Positions 63,388 to 64,000 of a DNA stretch of 64,000 nt are shown in pieces (position 1 is the stretch's first letter; each line of letters opens with the position of its first letter). Under the pieces are notes generated by a model that did not search any database, had not been told where the DNA came from, and worked only from the letters and a program-made list of their open reading frames with translations. Source of the stretch: Cyanobacteria bacterium M_surface_10_m2_179 (GTDB taxonomy: Bacteria > Cyanobacteriota > Cyanobacteriia > PCC-6307 > Cyanobiaceae). Position numbers and translations under genes: made by a program. The stretch is from positions 1-64,000 of the forward strand of contig VGPW01000002.1 of the NCBI GenBank assembly GCA_016882545.1, in the 5' to 3' direction.

Positions 63388-64000
63388 AGCCAGCGATCCA
63401 TGATCTGCTCCACCAGCACCCGCTGAGAGATCACCTGCAGCACCACCACCAGCGGCAGCGCCAGCAGCACACCCGGCAAACCGAGTAGTGCTCCCAGGCT
63501 GAGCTGGGCCATTAGGGCCACCGTGGGCAGCAGGTTCACCGTGCGGCTGAGCAAAAGCGGCGTGAGCAGAAAGGCTTCACCGTTCTGAAGCACCAAGCGC
63601 AGGATCAACACCTGCAGCGCCAGACCCGGCGACACCAGCAGAGCCACAGCCAGCGGCAGCAGGGTGGCGGCGGTGGGGCCAATGGTGGGCACAAAGGTGA
63701 GCAGGCCGCATACCAAACCACTCAGCAGCGCCAGGGGCACCTTCAGGGCTGCGAGCCCGGCCCAGGTGAGCAGAAACACGGCCAGGGCCGAGAGGGTCAT
63801 CCCAGCCAGCCAGCCGCCCAGGGCGGCGCGACAGGCGCCGAGCAGCTCTGTCGCCAGCGCTCTGAAGTGCGCTGGTGTGGCCGCCACCACCAGGCGCTGA
63901 TGGCTGCGGGGATCGAGCACCAGCAGCAGCGCCAGCAACACCATCAGCAGCAGCTGCACCGTGCCGGCGGCTGCACCCCCGGCCACCCCCAGCAGCTGCC
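63384..64000 (-). CDS. AI-2E-family transporter, 5'-truncated at window edge
   Basis: About 205 residues are visible, with several membrane segments and the AI-2E/PerM family motifs: LVCGLLTFVPTIGPTAATLLPLAVALL (near the middle), NGEAFLLTPLLLSRTVNLLPTVALM and a C-terminal LGLPGVLLALPLVVVLQVISQR. The family includes TqsA and PurR-regulated permeases; the substrate is not readable. The frame stays open to position 64000, so the N-terminus lies outside the window. Confidence 0.85.
   Translation of the reverse strand, partial: QLLGVAGGAAAGTVQLLLMVLLALLLVLDPRSHQRLVVAATPAHFRALATELLGACRAALGGWLAGMTLSALAVFLLTWAGLAALKVPLALLSGLVCGLLTFVPTIGPTAATLLPLAVALLVSPGLALQVLILRLVLQNGEAFLLTPLLLSRTVNLLPTVALMAQLSLGALLGLPGVLLALPLVVVLQVISQRVLVEQIMDRWL

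Overview
The window is a dense, GC-rich (roughly two-thirds G+C by eye) cyanobacterial chromosome segment. A photosystem II D1 gene, phylloquinone genes (menD, menB), a PAM68-type assembly factor, DUF760, DUF1350, DUF1816, DUF3082, DUF3288 and DUF4336 proteins and several HIP1 octamers (GCGATCGC) point to an oxygenic phototroph. The short intergenic gaps, many TTG/GTG starts, an unsplit intein-free dnaE and the gene repertoire suggest a Cyanobium/Synechococcus-type picocyanobacterium. That assignment rests on recalled family knowledge, not on a search.

Layout. 1-4 kb: 3' part of psbA with a strong terminator, an alpha/beta hydrolase, a short-chain-dehydrogenase-like protein and a family 2 glycosyltransferase. 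4-5 kb: two small paralogous helical proteins pointing away from each other. Each has the same promoter layout: an NtcA palindrome, 21 nt, a TAN3T -10 box, then 25 nt to the start. This is the most interesting region. 4.9-7.5 kb: a manganese ABC importer (mntCAB). 7.5-26.9 kb: housekeeping genes for protein export (lepB), phylloquinone (menD, menB), glycogen (glgA), cell wall (murF, glmU, murI, amidase, L,D-transpeptidase), aromatic amino acids (aroA), tRNA modification, UbiD-type decarboxylation with an Rrf2 regulator, and polyprenyl diphosphate synthesis. 26.9-38.7 kb: HAD hydrolase, acs, a PrxQ-type peroxiredoxin, an exonuclease, tRNA-Pro(GGG), msrA with small envelope proteins, an ABC exporter half, trpD and carA. 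38.8-51.9 kb: an information-processing block (mini-RNase III, rlmB, gatA, dnaE, PAM68, rpsO, ruvA, dnaG). 51.9-56.7 kb: a looser, accessory-looking pocket with umuDC under a probable LexA box, an internally deleted choloylglycine-hydrolase-type remnant, a frameshifted MFS transporter and a lone DUF723 protein. 56.7-64 kb: yraN, rsmA, ispE, pdhB, secD-secF and a partial AI-2E-family permease.

No rRNA operon, CRISPR array, insertion sequence, prophage or complete mobile element was found. No stretch over about 300 bases lacks a gene. The largest non-coding gaps are 4175-4393 (promoter-like palindromes) and 53655-53820 (a short palindrome pair). Start codons were chosen by reading the N-terminus and spacing, and several are uncertain as noted.
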